From: Chromatiales bacterium
Lineage (GTDB): Bacteria > Pseudomonadota > Gammaproteobacteria > Steroidobacterales > GCA-2729495
Direction of reading: 5' to 3'
Length of the DNA: 46,157 nt
Assembly (NCBI GenBank): GCA_020831895.1
Contig: JAFIFS010000001.1
Location: forward strand, 1-46,157
Under the pieces are notes generated by a model. The model saw nothing but the letters and a program-made list of their open reading frames with translations, was not told where the DNA came from and did no database searches. The position numbers and the translations under genes were made by a program. Each line of letters begins with the position of its first letter. Positions within the stretch are counted from its first letter, which is position 1. This document shows positions 1-7,879 of this stretch, piece after piece.

Positions 1-182
1 AAGAACTCAGGGTCGTCGACCGCGGACAGCGGCACCGACAGGTTCCTGTCGCCGCGGGTCTCGAGCGCGACCAGTTCGACCTTGAGCCCCGGGTGACGGG
101 CCTCGAGCGCGCGCGCAACCAGCGCGCTCTGCGCGCGCGCCCGCGGTGAGGCGCGGGTCCCCAGGCGCAGCTGCCGGCTCAT
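1..182 (-). CDS. hemC: Hydroxymethylbilane synthase-like protein, N-terminal part only
   Basis: This is the first 60 or so residues of a porphobilinogen-deaminase (HemC) homologue. The gene runs off the left edge, so the C-terminal part is missing. The start resembles the family: LRLGTRASPRAR, then HPGLKVELV and the conserved TRGD. Canonical HemC continues with a GGKGLF segment, but here the equivalent stretch reads AVDDPEFF, so the protein is divergent. HemC condenses four porphobilinogens into hydroxymethylbilane, the precursor of uroporphyrinogen III used by CysG. It lies 5 nt after the hemA-like gene in the same operon. The ribosome binding site is weak, so translation may be coupled. Whether it is catalytically normal cannot be judged from this fragment. 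Confidence 0.75.
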   Translation of the reverse strand, partial: MSRQLRLGTRASPRARAQSALVARALEARHPGLKVELVALETRGDRNLSVPLSAVDDPEF

Positions 183-187
183 GGGCG

Positions 188-1117
188 TCAGGCTGTGGCG
201 AGCAATGCCGGCGCGCCGGCCGTCATCGTGCCCGGCTGGCCGCGCAGCGCGCGTTCGGCACAGGCGGCACGCGCGGCCTGCAGTTGCGCGGCCCGCCGTG
301 CCGACTGCTCGCGGCCCAGTGCGAGTACGTCCGCCATCGTCAGCAGCTGCGCAACGCCTGCGGCCGGCAGCGTCGCAGAGCTACGATGACCGAGATGGAT
401 GACCCTGCGCCCGGGTCTGCGGCCCAGGGCCGACAACCAGCGCGCATCATTGTCCGGGTCGGCCGGCGTCGTGATCACGATATGGCTGGCCCAGTCGGCA
501 GCCCGGCTGACCGCATCCGGGGCGAACAGCTGATCCAGGCCTTGCGGCGCGGCTACCGGGCGCCTGGCCCAGAGCCCGGTCTGCTGCTGGCGGAACAGTG
601 GCAGCATCGAGCGCGCCAGCTCGCCCGCGCCGACGAACAGCAGCCGTTCCGACGGTGCTGGCGCCAGCAGGCGGCGCACCAGCGTGCCCCAGGACTGGCC
701 ACCGATGCCCTGCAGGCAGGCGCTGCGGATCTCGCGCGTGTCGCGCAGCAGCTGGTCCAGCAGCGGCTGCAGGCGGCGGCGGCTCACCGGTGAGGCGCTG
801 GACTGGAACGCAGTGATGGCCTGGCGCAGCTGGCCGAACACGTTGGTCTCGCCGGCGACCTCGCTGCGCAGGCCGGCGGCGATCTCGAGCAGCACCCGGT
901 AGGCCTCCGTGCCCGTCAGCAGTTCGCCATCAGCGAGCAGCGCACCCAGTGCCTGCGGGCGTGGCGCGAGGCCGAATGCCAGGCGCCGCAGGCAGGTGGC
1001 CAGCACCGGGCCATGCCTGGACAGCCCGGCCGCCGCCTGCCAGGCCGCGGGTTCTACGCCGGCCGGCCAGTGGGCGAGCCACAGGGTCTCGATGGGCTCG
1101 GCGGCCTGGCGGTTCAT
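188..1117 (-). CDS. Shortened glutamyl-tRNA reductase-like protein (HemA family)
   Basis: This 309-residue protein looks like glutamyl-tRNA reductase (GluTR) without its C-terminal dimerisation domain; family members are usually about 420 residues. Visible features are ATCLRR around Cys42 (canonical STCNRTE, catalytic Cys), GLRSEVAGETNVFGQ at 82-96 (canonical GLDSxVLGExQILGQ) and a Rossmann VGAGE at 162-166. The Asn and Thr after the catalytic Cys are replaced, and the substrate-binding His seen in E. coli HemA is not at the aligned position. The start was chosen at the ATG overlapping the cysG stop (ATGA), since an upstream start would extend into cysG. Its position between cysG and a hemC homologue suggests a role in siroheme supply. 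The altered residues leave open a non-catalytic or changed activity. Confidence 0.7.
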   Translation of the reverse strand: MNRQAAEPIETLWLAHWPAGVEPAAWQAAAGLSRHGPVLATCLRRLAFGLAPRPQALGALLADGELLTGTEAYRVLLEIAAGLRSEVAGETNVFGQLRQAITAFQSSASPVSRRRLQPLLDQLLRDTREIRSACLQGIGGQSWGTLVRRLLAPAPSERLLFVGAGELARSMLPLFRQQQTGLWARRPVAAPQGLDQLFAPDAVSRAADWASHIVITTPADPDNDARWLSALGRRPGRRVIHLGHRSSATLPAAGVAQLLTMADVLALGREQSARRAAQLQAARAACAERALRGQPGTMTAGAPALLATA

Positions 1118-2532
1118 GCGACTTTCCGTGGAGCAGGTGCCTTGGCCTGGCCGGGTGCCCACCAGCCGAGCTGGCCGGCCAGTGCGACGACCGGACCCAC
1201 CAGCAGCAGTGCGGGCGAGCCGACCTGCTCACGCGTGGCCACCCCGGCGATGTCCTCCAGCGTGGCGGACACGTGTCGCTGGGCCCTAGTGGTGCCGGCC
1301 TCGACCAGCGCGGCCGGCGTACCGGGCGGGCGGCCATGACGGACCAGCGCAGCGGCGACGTCGGCCAGGCGCGCGACCGGCATGTAGATCGCGAGCGTAT
1401 GGTCGAGTGCGGCCAGGGCTGCCCAGTCCGGGTCGCCGGCGCCGGGAGCCAGCCGTGCACTGACGAAGCTGACCGCACTGGCGAGCTCGCGGTGGGTCAG
1501 CGGCATGCCCGCATAGGCGGCGCAGCCGCTGGCTGCGGTGATGCCGGGGATCACGCGAAACGGCAGGCCCGCCGCGGCCAGCGCGAGGGCTTCCTCGCCA
1601 CCACGGCCGAAGATGTAAGGGTCGCCGCCCTTGAGCCGGCACACACGCTGGCCGGCGCGCACGCGCTCGACCAGCAGCCGGTTGATGGCTTCCTGGCTGG
1701 TCGAGGGACCGCCACCGGTCTTGCCGACGTCGATGAACTCGGCATCGCGCCGGGCCAGTGCCAGGATCTCGGGGCTGACCAGCCGGTCATGCAGGATCAC
1801 CTCGGCCTGCTCCAGCAGCCGCAGCCCCGCCAGTGTCAGCAGCCCGGGATCGCCCGGGCCGGCGCCGACCAGCCAGGCCTCACCCGGAAGTGCCGCGCTC
1901 TCGGCCTCACCGAGCAGCATCTCGACGTCCTGCTGGACATCCACCGCCTGGCCTGAGAGCAGCCGCTGCGCCAGCGGCCCTTCGAGCAGCTGTTCCCAGA
2001 AGCGCCGCCGCGCATCGATGCCAGGCAGGGCCGAGCGCACCTGGTCCCGCAGCGACCCGGCCCAGCGGGCCAGTACGCCCAGGCGTGCCGGCAGCCATTG
2101 CTCGAGCTGCTGGCGCAGGCGGCGCACCAGTACGGGGGCGGCACCGCCACTGGAGAGCGCGACGATCACCGGCGAGCGGTCGATCACCGCGGGGTTGATG
2201 AAGCTCGACAGCGGCCCGTCGTCGACCACGTTGCACAGCCGGTGCGCCGCCCGGGCCGTGGCGGCGATCGTGGCGTTGACCGCCGAGTCGCCGGTGGCCG
2301 CGACCACCAGCAGGTGGGTTTCGACCAGCTGGGGGTCGAACGGCCGCTCGACCAGGCTGACCTGCCCGCCGGCCGCCAGTTCACGCAGCCCGGCGCATAT
2401 TTCTGGCGCGTTGACCGTGACCTGGGCCCCACAGGAGCACAGCATTCTGGTCTTGCGCAAGGCGACCTGTCCCCCGCCGACCACCAGGCAGGGTTCGTCG
2501 ACGAGACGGGCAAACAAAGGGAAATAGTCCAT
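1114..2532 (-). CDS. cysG: Siroheme synthase (multifunctional CysG)
   Basis: CysG converts uroporphyrinogen III to siroheme, the cofactor of sulfite and nitrite reductases, by two SAM-dependent methylations, NAD-dependent oxidation and ferrochelation. The 472-residue length is usual for the fused enzyme. The N-terminal CysG(B)/Met8 domain shows VVGGGQVALRKTR (17-29), NVVDD with Asp104 at the catalytic position, and Ser128 in LSSGG, the regulatory phosphoserine position in E. coli/Salmonella CysG. The C-terminal uroporphyrinogen methyltransferase domain starts at GAGPGDPG (223-230) and contains RLKGGDPYIFGRGGEE. It is the first gene of a minus-strand operon with the HemA-like and HemC-like genes, and is divergent from cysB, which fits sulfur-starvation control. 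Confidence 0.96.
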   Translation of the reverse strand: MDYFPLFARLVDEPCLVVGGGQVALRKTRMLCSCGAQVTVNAPEICAGLRELAAGGQVSLVERPFDPQLVETHLLVVAATGDSAVNATIAATARAAHRLCNVVDDGPLSSFINPAVIDRSPVIVALSSGGAAPVLVRRLRQQLEQWLPARLGVLARWAGSLRDQVRSALPGIDARRRFWEQLLEGPLAQRLLSGQAVDVQQDVEMLLGEAESAALPGEAWLVGAGPGDPGLLTLAGLRLLEQAEVILHDRLVSPEILALARRDAEFIDVGKTGGGPSTSQEAINRLLVERVRAGQRVCRLKGGDPYIFGRGGEEALALAAAGLPFRVIPGITAASGCAAYAGMPLTHRELASAVSFVSARLAPGAGDPDWAALAALDHTLAIYMPVARLADVAAALVRHGRPPGTPAALVEAGTTRAQRHVSATLEDIAGVATREQVGSPALLLVGPVVALAGQLGWWAPGQAKAPAPRKVA

Positions 2533-2620
2533 GTTTCAGCAGCTTCTGGGCAGGCTGCATACGATATACGTTGCCCCGGCCGGGCAATAGACCAATGCCT
2601 GCTGCATTCATAGCCACCGG

Positions 2621-2640
2621 GAATATGAGCAACAATATTC
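2621..2640. promoter_or_regulatory. Candidate LysR-type (CysB) operator between cysG and cysB
   Basis: The 289-bp divergent region between cysG and cysB holds an AT-rich inverted repeat, GAATAT-8 nt-ATATTC, in otherwise very GC-rich DNA. LysR-family regulators commonly bind AT-rich imperfect dyads between themselves and a divergent target, so this is a reasonable autoregulatory or cysG-controlling site. A second dyad, TTGCCC-5 nt-GGGCAA, lies nearer cysG at 2571-2587. The assignment to CysB is inference. Confidence 0.3.
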
Positions 2641-2807
2641 TCCTGCGTCAGCCGGTTCCTGGCGGCAATCCATTCGCGGCCGTGTTGCGTTTCATGCAAG
2701 TATTTTCGAGGCCAATGCCCGATCGAGCCGTGATTCTGCTGCAGCGGCCGGCCAGGCCCCGGGCCGCCGGCTGGCGGCCGAACTGCTGCTTTGTAACCAA
2801 ATGGCTA

Positions 2808-2813
2808 TATAAT
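2808..2813 (+). promoter_or_regulatory. Consensus -10 box of cysB, 8 nt before the start codon
   Basis: A perfect TATAAT lies at 2808-2813 and the cysB ATG begins at 2822. Initiation 6-8 nt after the -10 box would fall at or next to the ATG. No Shine-Dalgarno sequence is visible in CGCCGGCC before the ATG. No good -35 hexamer is seen at 16-18 bp spacing, as expected for an activator-dependent promoter. The mRNA may be leaderless. Confidence 0.45.
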
Positions 2814-2821
2814 CGCCGGCC

Positions 2822-3799
2822 ATGACGCTGCAGCAGCTCAAGTACCTGGTGGCGATCGCCGACAGCGGCCTCAACATCACGGCCGCGGCCGAGCGCCTGT
2901 ATACCAGCCAGCCCGGCATCAGCAAGCAGCTCAAGCTGCTCGAGCAGGAGCTGGGCGTGCAGCTGTTCACCCGCAAGGGCAAGAGCCTCTCGGCGATCAC
3001 GCCGGCTGGCCGCGACGTGATTGGCCGCGCGCGCCGGATCATGCGCGAGGTCGAGAACATCCGTAACCTTGCCAGCGACCTCTCGGGCGAGCAGGAAGGC
3101 ACGCTCTCGATCGCGACCACGCACACCCAGGCGCGCTACGTGCTGCCACAGGTGATCCGCCGCTTCCGCGAGAAGTACCCGAAGATCAGTCTCGAGCTGC
3201 ACCAGGGTACGGCCGAGCAGATTGCTGAGCTGGTCGGCGCCAACCGGGTCGACTTCGCGATCGCCACCGGTTCGCGCCAGCTGTTCACCAACCTCGTGCT
3301 GCTGCCGTGTTTCCACTGGGACCGCATCGTGATCGTGCCCAAGGGGCACCCGCTGGCCTCGGCCGGCCAGCTCGACCTGGTCCGGCTCTCGGGCCACCCG
3401 CTGGTGACCTACGTGTTCAGCCTGACCGGCGAGTCCTCGTTCAAGCGCGCCTTCGCCGAGCATGGGCTGGAGCCCAACGTCGTCTTCACCGCGCGCGACG
3501 CGGACATCATCAAGACCTACGTGCGCATGGGCCTGGGCGTCGGCATCGTCGCCTCGATGGCCTTCGAGCGGCAGGACGAGGAGGACCTGGTCGCGCTGCC
3601 GGCCGCCGGACTCTTCCCGCGCGTGACGACCTGGCTCGGCTTCCGGCGCGACTCGGTGCTGCGCCGCTACATGGTGGACTTCATCGGCATGTTCGCGCCC
3701 CACCTCGACGCGCACCTGCTGCGCAGGATCACGCAGCTGGGCTCACAGGCGGAGGTCGATGAACTGCTGGGCGAGGTGGAGCTGCCGCTACTGCAGTAG
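2822..3799 (+). CDS. cysB: CysB, LysR-type activator of sulfur assimilation
   Basis: This 325-residue LysR-type regulator closely follows E. coli CysB. The N-terminal winged helix starts MTLQQLKYLV and contains ERLYTSQPGISKQLK. The CysB signatures ATTHTQARYVLP and DADIIKTYVRMGLGVG follow in the effector domain. CysB activates sulfate uptake and reduction genes with N-acetylserine as inducer, and is antagonised by sulfide or thiosulfate. Its place between divergent cysG and convergent cysH (11-nt gap) makes local targets likely. The start is fixed by alignment with the family. No ribosome binding site is evident and a -10 box sits just upstream, so leaderless translation is possible. Confidence 0.95.
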   Translation: MTLQQLKYLVAIADSGLNITAAAERLYTSQPGISKQLKLLEQELGVQLFTRKGKSLSAITPAGRDVIGRARRIMREVENIRNLASDLSGEQEGTLSIATTHTQARYVLPQVIRRFREKYPKISLELHQGTAEQIAELVGANRVDFAIATGSRQLFTNLVLLPCFHWDRIVIVPKGHPLASAGQLDLVRLSGHPLVTYVFSLTGESSFKRAFAEHGLEPNVVFTARDADIIKTYVRMGLGVGIVASMAFERQDEEDLVALPAAGLFPRVTTWLGFRRDSVLRRYMVDFIGMFAPHLDAHLLRRITQLGSQAEVDELLGEVELPLLQ

Positions 3800-3810
3800 C
3801 CCTGCGGCGC

Positions 3811-4545
3811 TCAGGGCAGCTCGTGCAGCCCGCACTCGCGCTTCAGGCCGAAGAAGCGCGTCGCTTCCGCCTCGCCGGCCGCGTGCAGCGGGCGTGTCGT
3901 GTGCGTGTCCCCGACCGAGACATAGCCCTGCTCCCACAGCGGGTGGTAGGGCAGCCCGTGCCGGCGCAGGTAGCCGAAAACCTCGCGGTCGCTCCAGTCG
4001 GCGATCGGGTGGACCTTGTGGCGACCAGCCGACAGCGACAGTAAGGGCACCTCGCTGCGGCTGCGCGACTGGCTGCGGCGCAGGCCGGCGAACCAGGTGC
4101 CGACGCCGAGCTCGGCCAGCGCGCGCTCCATGGGTTCGACCTTGTTCTCGCGGTTGTAGGCCTCGATGCCGGCCAGGCCCTGTTCCCAGCGTCGCCCATG
4201 GCGGGCCTCCTGCCATGCCGGGCTCAGCCGGGGCCGGTACACCTTGAGGTTCAGGTCGAGCCGGTCCGTGAGTGCGTCGATGAACTGGTAGGTTTCCGGG
4301 AACAGGTAGCCGGTGTCCACCAGCACCACGGGGATCCGCGGATGCTCCCGGGTTACCAGGTGCAGCATCACAGCCGACTGTATGCCGAAGCTGGAGCTCA
4401 GCACGTGCGCACCGGGCAGCTGCTCCAGCGCCCAGGCAACGCGCGCGGGCGCGGGCATGGTGGCCAGCATCTGGTTGCAGCTCTCGAGGTTGCCCGTCGC
4501 CTGGGTTAACGGGTTTTCGAGGTTGCTGGCGGCGGCCGTTAGCAC
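3811..4545 (-). CDS. cysH: Phosphoadenosine phosphosulfate (PAPS) reductase
   Basis: CysH reduces PAPS to sulfite with thioredoxin in the cytoplasm. The GTG at 4545 was chosen because AGGAGC stands 6 nt upstream (4552-4557) and the resulting length, 244 residues, equals that of E. coli CysH. Family motifs are [27 protein letters not shown] and the C-terminal KRECGLHE with the redox Cys at about 238. The extra cysteines that ligate the 4Fe-4S cluster in APS reductases are absent, so this is the PAPS-using type. It converges on cysB. No cysIJ or cysNC genes are in the window, so sulfite reductase must be encoded elsewhere. Confidence 0.95.
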   Translation of the reverse strand: MLTAAASNLENPLTQATGNLESCNQMLATMPAPARVAWALEQLPGAHVLSSSFGIQSAVMLHLVTREHPRIPVVLVDTGYLFPETYQFIDALTDRLDLNLKVYRPRLSPAWQEARHGRRWEQGLAGIEAYNRENKVEPMERALAELGVGTWFAGLRRSQSRSRSEVPLLSLSAGRHKVHPIADWSDREVFGYLRRHGLPYHPLWEQGYVSVGDTHTTRPLHAAGEAEATRFFGLKRECGLHELP

Positions 4546-4641
4546 AGATTTGCTCCTGGGTCCTGGAAATACGCATTGGACGAAAGGCCTTTTGCGCGAG
4601 CCAAAGTAGTCGCTGGGCTGCCGCCATGGAACTGAGTTGTT

Positions 4642-4657
4642 GTTATCGGGGCATAAC
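4642..4657. promoter_or_regulatory. Candidate LysR-type (CysB) site upstream of cysH
   Basis: GTTAT-6 nt-ATAAC is a perfect 5-bp-arm dyad in the divergent region between cysH (start 4545) and the Tat aminotransferase (start 4718). It has the symmetry and spacing typical of LysR-type binding sites and lies about 100 bp upstream of cysH. Assignment to CysB rests on context only; the dyad could equally serve the divergent gene. Confidence 0.3.
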
Positions 4658-4717
4658 CTGACATCATATGAGCAGCCCGGCAGCTCCCGGGGGAACATCA
4701 TGGCAGGGGAACGCGGT

Positions 4718-5845
4718 ATGACGACACAGGTTTCTCGGCGCACGCTACTGCGCGCATCAAGCATTGCGCTGACCGGCACCTTGCTGGCAGCGGGCGGTAC
4801 GGTCCGTGCCGGGGGGCACGACGGCGCGGCCCGGCGGCCAGCCGGCGTCCGAATGGCTGCTAACGAGAATCCCTACGGTCCGTCAGCCGCGGCGCGCGCG
4901 GCAATCCGCGACTCGGTCGAGGACATCTGGCAGTACGCGTTCGGCCAGGAGCAGGCGCTCAGGCGCCTGATCGCCGAGGCCGAGGACCTGTCGCCCGAGC
5001 ATGTGCTGATCACTGCCGGCTCTGCCGAGGCGATACAGCTCGCCGGCCTGGTCTATGGCCTTGAGCGCGGGACCATGGTGACGGCCCGGACGACCTTCAC
5101 GCTGACTACCGACTATGCGCAGATGATCGGCTGCAAGGTCGTCAGTGTGCCGCTGGACGACACGCTGACGCACGACCTTCCGGCCATGGCGGCTGCGATC
5201 ACGCCGGATACCAGCCTGTTCTACGTCTGCAACCCGAACAACCCGACTGGCACGATGGTTCCCGGCAGCGAGCTGCTGCCGTTCGTCAGCGAGGTCGCGC
5301 GACGCACCACCGTGCTGGTCGACGAGGCCTACCTCGACCTCGAAGACGACATGGCGGCGCATACTGCGGTGCCGCTCGTGGCGGCTGGCGAGGATGTCAT
5401 CGTGACCCGGACGTTTTCCAAGCTGCATGCGCTTGCGGGGCTGCGCATCGGGTACGCACTGGCCCAGCCCGAGGTCGTCGCGCGTCTGGAGAACTTCCGC
5501 ATGGGTGTGCTGAATCTCGCGGGCCTCAGGGCCGCGGAGGCCAGCCTGCAGGACCGGGAGTGGCAGCAGCTCAGCCGCAACCGTATCCGCACCGCGCGCG
5601 AGCTGACCAACAGCTGGATAGACGAGCTGGGCCTGCGCCGGGCCGCCAGCCACGGGAACTTCGTGTTCTTCGACACGCGCGCGCCTGCCGCCGATTTCGC
5701 CGCAGCGATGCGCGAGCGTGGATTCCTGCTGGGGCGGCCTTACGCCGACTATCCGGAGTGGTCACGCATCAGCCTTGGCACAGTGGACCAGATGCGCGCT
5801 TTCGCAGACGCAGCACGCGGGTATTTCGCCGGCAAACTCGGGTAA
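4718..5845 (+). CDS. Tat-exported PLP-dependent aminotransferase (histidinol-phosphate aminotransferase-like)
   Basis: This is a fold-type I PLP aminotransferase of 375 residues. ANENPYGPS (48-56), CNPNNPTGT (171-179), DEAYLDL (202-208) and the Schiff-base lysine Lys235 in [12 protein letters not shown] are as in HisC-like enzymes. Unusually, it opens with a twin-arginine signal, SRRTLLR, then a hydrophobic stretch and a likely cleavage after VRA near residue 31, so it should be exported folded with PLP bound. The ATG at 4718 has AGGGGA 7 nt upstream; an ATG at 4700, preceded by GGGGGAA, is the alternative. No his genes are nearby. The substrate is unknown, and a role in periplasmic amino-acid or amine metabolism is inference. 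Confidence 0.88.
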   Translation: MTTQVSRRTLLRASSIALTGTLLAAGGTVRAGGHDGAARRPAGVRMAANENPYGPSAAARAAIRDSVEDIWQYAFGQEQALRRLIAEAEDLSPEHVLITAGSAEAIQLAGLVYGLERGTMVTARTTFTLTTDYAQMIGCKVVSVPLDDTLTHDLPAMAAAITPDTSLFYVCNPNNPTGTMVPGSELLPFVSEVARRTTVLVDEAYLDLEDDMAAHTAVPLVAAGEDVIVTRTFSKLHALAGLRIGYALAQPEVVARLENFRMGVLNLAGLRAAEASLQDREWQQLSRNRIRTARELTNSWIDELGLRRAASHGNFVFFDTRAPAADFAAAMRERGFLLGRPYADYPEWSRISLGTVDQMRAFADAARGYFAGKLG

Positions 5846-5901
5846 AATGTTGCTGGTCGGGCAGCCCGCCCGGCAGCATCCATGGCAACAGGGTTCCGCG
5901 C

Positions 5902-6765
5902 GTGGAAACCATCCGGCTGATTTACGACACGGCCAAGGTCCGGCTTGGCTTCCTGATCATGGCCTGCGCGCTCGCAGGCGTCGCCATGAGCCCGACTGGC
6001 AGCCTGTCGGGGTGGCAGCTGTTCGTGCTGAGCTTCGCCGTGCTGCTGTCCTCGGCCAGCGCCGGCGCATTCAACCAGCTGTACGAGCGCAACATGGACC
6101 AGCACATGCGCCGTACCGCCGGTCGTGCTTTCGTGACCGGGCGCTTCAAGGCGGGGTGGGCCTGGTTCGCCGGCATCGCGCTGGTGCTGCTGCTGGCGGT
6201 GGTAGCGGCGGCGCTTGCGACGAACTGGCTCGCAGCCTTCTACATCTTCCTCGGCGCGTTCACCTACGGCGTCGTCTACACCGTCTGGCTGAAGCGCCGT
6301 ACCTGGATGAACATCGTGATCGGCGGGCTTGCGGGCAGTTTCGCCGTGCTCGCAGGCTCCGCCGCGATGGGCGCGGCGCTGGCGCCGGCACCCCTCATTC
6401 TCGCCATCGTGCTGTTCCTGTGGACGCCGCCACATTTCTGGGCGCTGGCCTACGCGTGCCGCCGTGACTACGAGGCCGCCGGCGTGCCGATGCTGCCGGT
6501 CGTCGTGTCCGAGTCCGTTGCCACCCGCACGATTCACTGGCATGCGGTGGTCCTCGTGGCGCTCTCGGTGCTGCCGGTGTTCTTCGGCATGGGCTGGATC
6601 TATCTCGCGGCTGCGCTGGCCGGCGGCCTGTATTTCCTGCGCGCGACCTGGCAGCTGGTGCACAAGCCCAGCATTCCCCAGGGCTGGCGCACCTTCGCCG
6701 CCTCGATCATCCAGCTCGGTGTGCTGCTGCTCGGCGCGATCGCCGACCGGTTGATACTCGGCTAG
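5902..6765 (+). CDS. Protoheme IX farnesyltransferase-like UbiA-family protein (CyoE/CtaB-like)
   Basis: This polytopic membrane protein of 287 residues belongs to the UbiA prenyltransferase family and is nearest to heme O synthase, which farnesylates heme b. Visible motifs are SAGAFNQLYERNMD (first Asp-rich site), YTVWLKRRTWMN and the very characteristic LWTPPHFWALA. Several usually conserved spots differ: the N-terminal TKPR is AKVR, and the PP..GW segment after NIVIGG is replaced. It may therefore be a divergent paralogue. The GTG at 5902 was chosen because no in-frame ATG precedes the first membrane helix; AGGG about 8 nt upstream is a weak ribosome binding site. No cytochrome oxidase genes are nearby. 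Its stop overlaps that of the convergent flavin monooxygenase. Confidence 0.75.
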   Translation: METIRLIYDTAKVRLGFLIMACALAGVAMSPTGSLSGWQLFVLSFAVLLSSASAGAFNQLYERNMDQHMRRTAGRAFVTGRFKAGWAWFAGIALVLLLAVVAAALATNWLAAFYIFLGAFTYGVVYTVWLKRRTWMNIVIGGLAGSFAVLAGSAAMGAALAPAPLILAIVLFLWTPPHFWALAYACRRDYEAAGVPMLPVVVSESVATRTIHWHAVVLVALSVLPVFFGMGWIYLAAALAGGLYFLRATWQLVHKPSIPQGWRTFAASIIQLGVLLLGAIADRLILG

Positions 6766-7793
6766 CCTGCTGCCGTTTGGTCGAGGCGCGGCACCACGTG
6801 CTCGCCAATCATCCGTATGGCGCCAGCCGGGTCGTCATGCAGCCTGAAGCAGATCTCGTCGACGCCGGTCCGGGCGAAGAGCTCCAGCTCCTCGAAGCGT
6901 GACGGCAATTCGTCCGGCGTGCCGGTGATCGTCAGGTGCTCGAGCAGCTTGTCGACGATCTCCGGCGGTACGCCTTCGATCCGCCCGTCGCTGCTCCGGT
7001 AGGCCTTGAAGAACGCGGGCTTGTGCTTCTCGACCAGGTCACATTCCGCGGCATCCAGGAAGCTCTCGAGGTACCAGCGTTCGAGAAGCCCGCGCAGCAG
7101 CAGCTCACGGCGCGCCTCCCGCAGCGCCGTCTCGCGGTCCGCCTTGATGTGCCAGGCCCAGATGTTGCTGATCTGGTAGCCTGGACGGGCGCGTTCCTTC
7201 GCCTCCAGCGCGGAGGTCGTCTGCCCAACAGTATCGGCTATTCGCTGGCGCGGCATGTCGCTGTACATGATGCCGTCGGCAGCTGGAGCGCAGGCTCGCA
7301 GCATCTGCGGCTGGTTCACGCCGGCATAGACCAGCGGTGCGGGGGTTTCCGTCGCGAACCGCGCCTGGTAGCCCCAGACCTTGTAAAGCTCGCCGCCGTA
7401 GGTGAATTTCCTGCCCCCTGCCACCGCACCGCGGACCAGCTCGATCGCTTCGCGGACTGCGCGCACCCGCTTCACCGGCATGATGCCAAGCCTTGCCAGC
7501 CACTCGCCGCCGCCGCCGATCACCAAGGCCGCCCGGCCCGCACTGGCTTCCTGCAGGGTCAGCAGCGCATTGGCCATCTTGACCGGATGCATCTCCCACG
7601 GGCTGACCACGCAGACGCCAAGCCCGACGCCGCGGGTCTCGCGCGCAGCTGGCATCAGGCTCATGAAAGGGTCGCGGCAGGAGACATAGTTCTGCAGCCA
7701 CATCCGCTGGATCCCCGCTTGCTCGCACAGCCTCGCCAGTTCGACCAGCTGGTCGGGGGTCTGGTCCGGTTCCAGCAGTACATCGACACGCAT
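6762..7793 (-). CDS. Luciferase-like (LLM) flavin-dependent oxidoreductase
   Basis: This 343-residue TIM-barrel protein belongs to the bacterial luciferase / methylene-tetrahydromethanopterin reductase superfamily, using FMN or F420. Support comes from the N-terminal LVELARLCEQAGIQRMWLQN, VSPWEMHPVKMANALLTLQEAS, GGGGEWLARLGI and the C-terminal TGTPDELPSRFEEL, a standard LLM ending. Strong purine-rich GGGGGGAG lies about 8 nt before the ATG. It follows the paraoxonase-like gene on the same strand after 86 nt. Some members oxidise ketones to lactones (type II Baeyer-Villiger enzymes), which would suit a lactonase neighbour, but no feature seen fixes substrate or cofactor. Confidence 0.85.
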   Translation of the reverse strand: MRVDVLLEPDQTPDQLVELARLCEQAGIQRMWLQNYVSCRDPFMSLMPAARETRGVGLGVCVVSPWEMHPVKMANALLTLQEASAGRAALVIGGGGEWLARLGIMPVKRVRAVREAIELVRGAVAGGRKFTYGGELYKVWGYQARFATETPAPLVYAGVNQPQMLRACAPAADGIMYSDMPRQRIADTVGQTTSALEAKERARPGYQISNIWAWHIKADRETALREARRELLLRGLLERWYLESFLDAAECDLVEKHKPAFFKAYRSSDGRIEGVPPEIVDKLLEHLTITGTPDELPSRFEELELFARTGVDEICFRLHDDPAGAIRMIGEHVVPRLDQTAAG

Positions 7794-7879
7794 CGCTCGC
7801 TTCTCCCCCCTGAGCCCGCCGCAAGCCTAGCACCTCCCTCGCCGCCTGCCTTGACTTGGGGCAATCCGCCGCATGGAGC

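Noticed and set aside
2648-3715. 355-codon open frame antisense to cysB
   Set aside because: Low-complexity antisense frame in GC-rich DNA; cysB itself is unambiguous.
3783-3830. CCCTG/CAGGG short hairpin between cysB and cysH as a terminator
   Set aside because: Only 5-bp arms, overlaps coding ends and has no T-tract.
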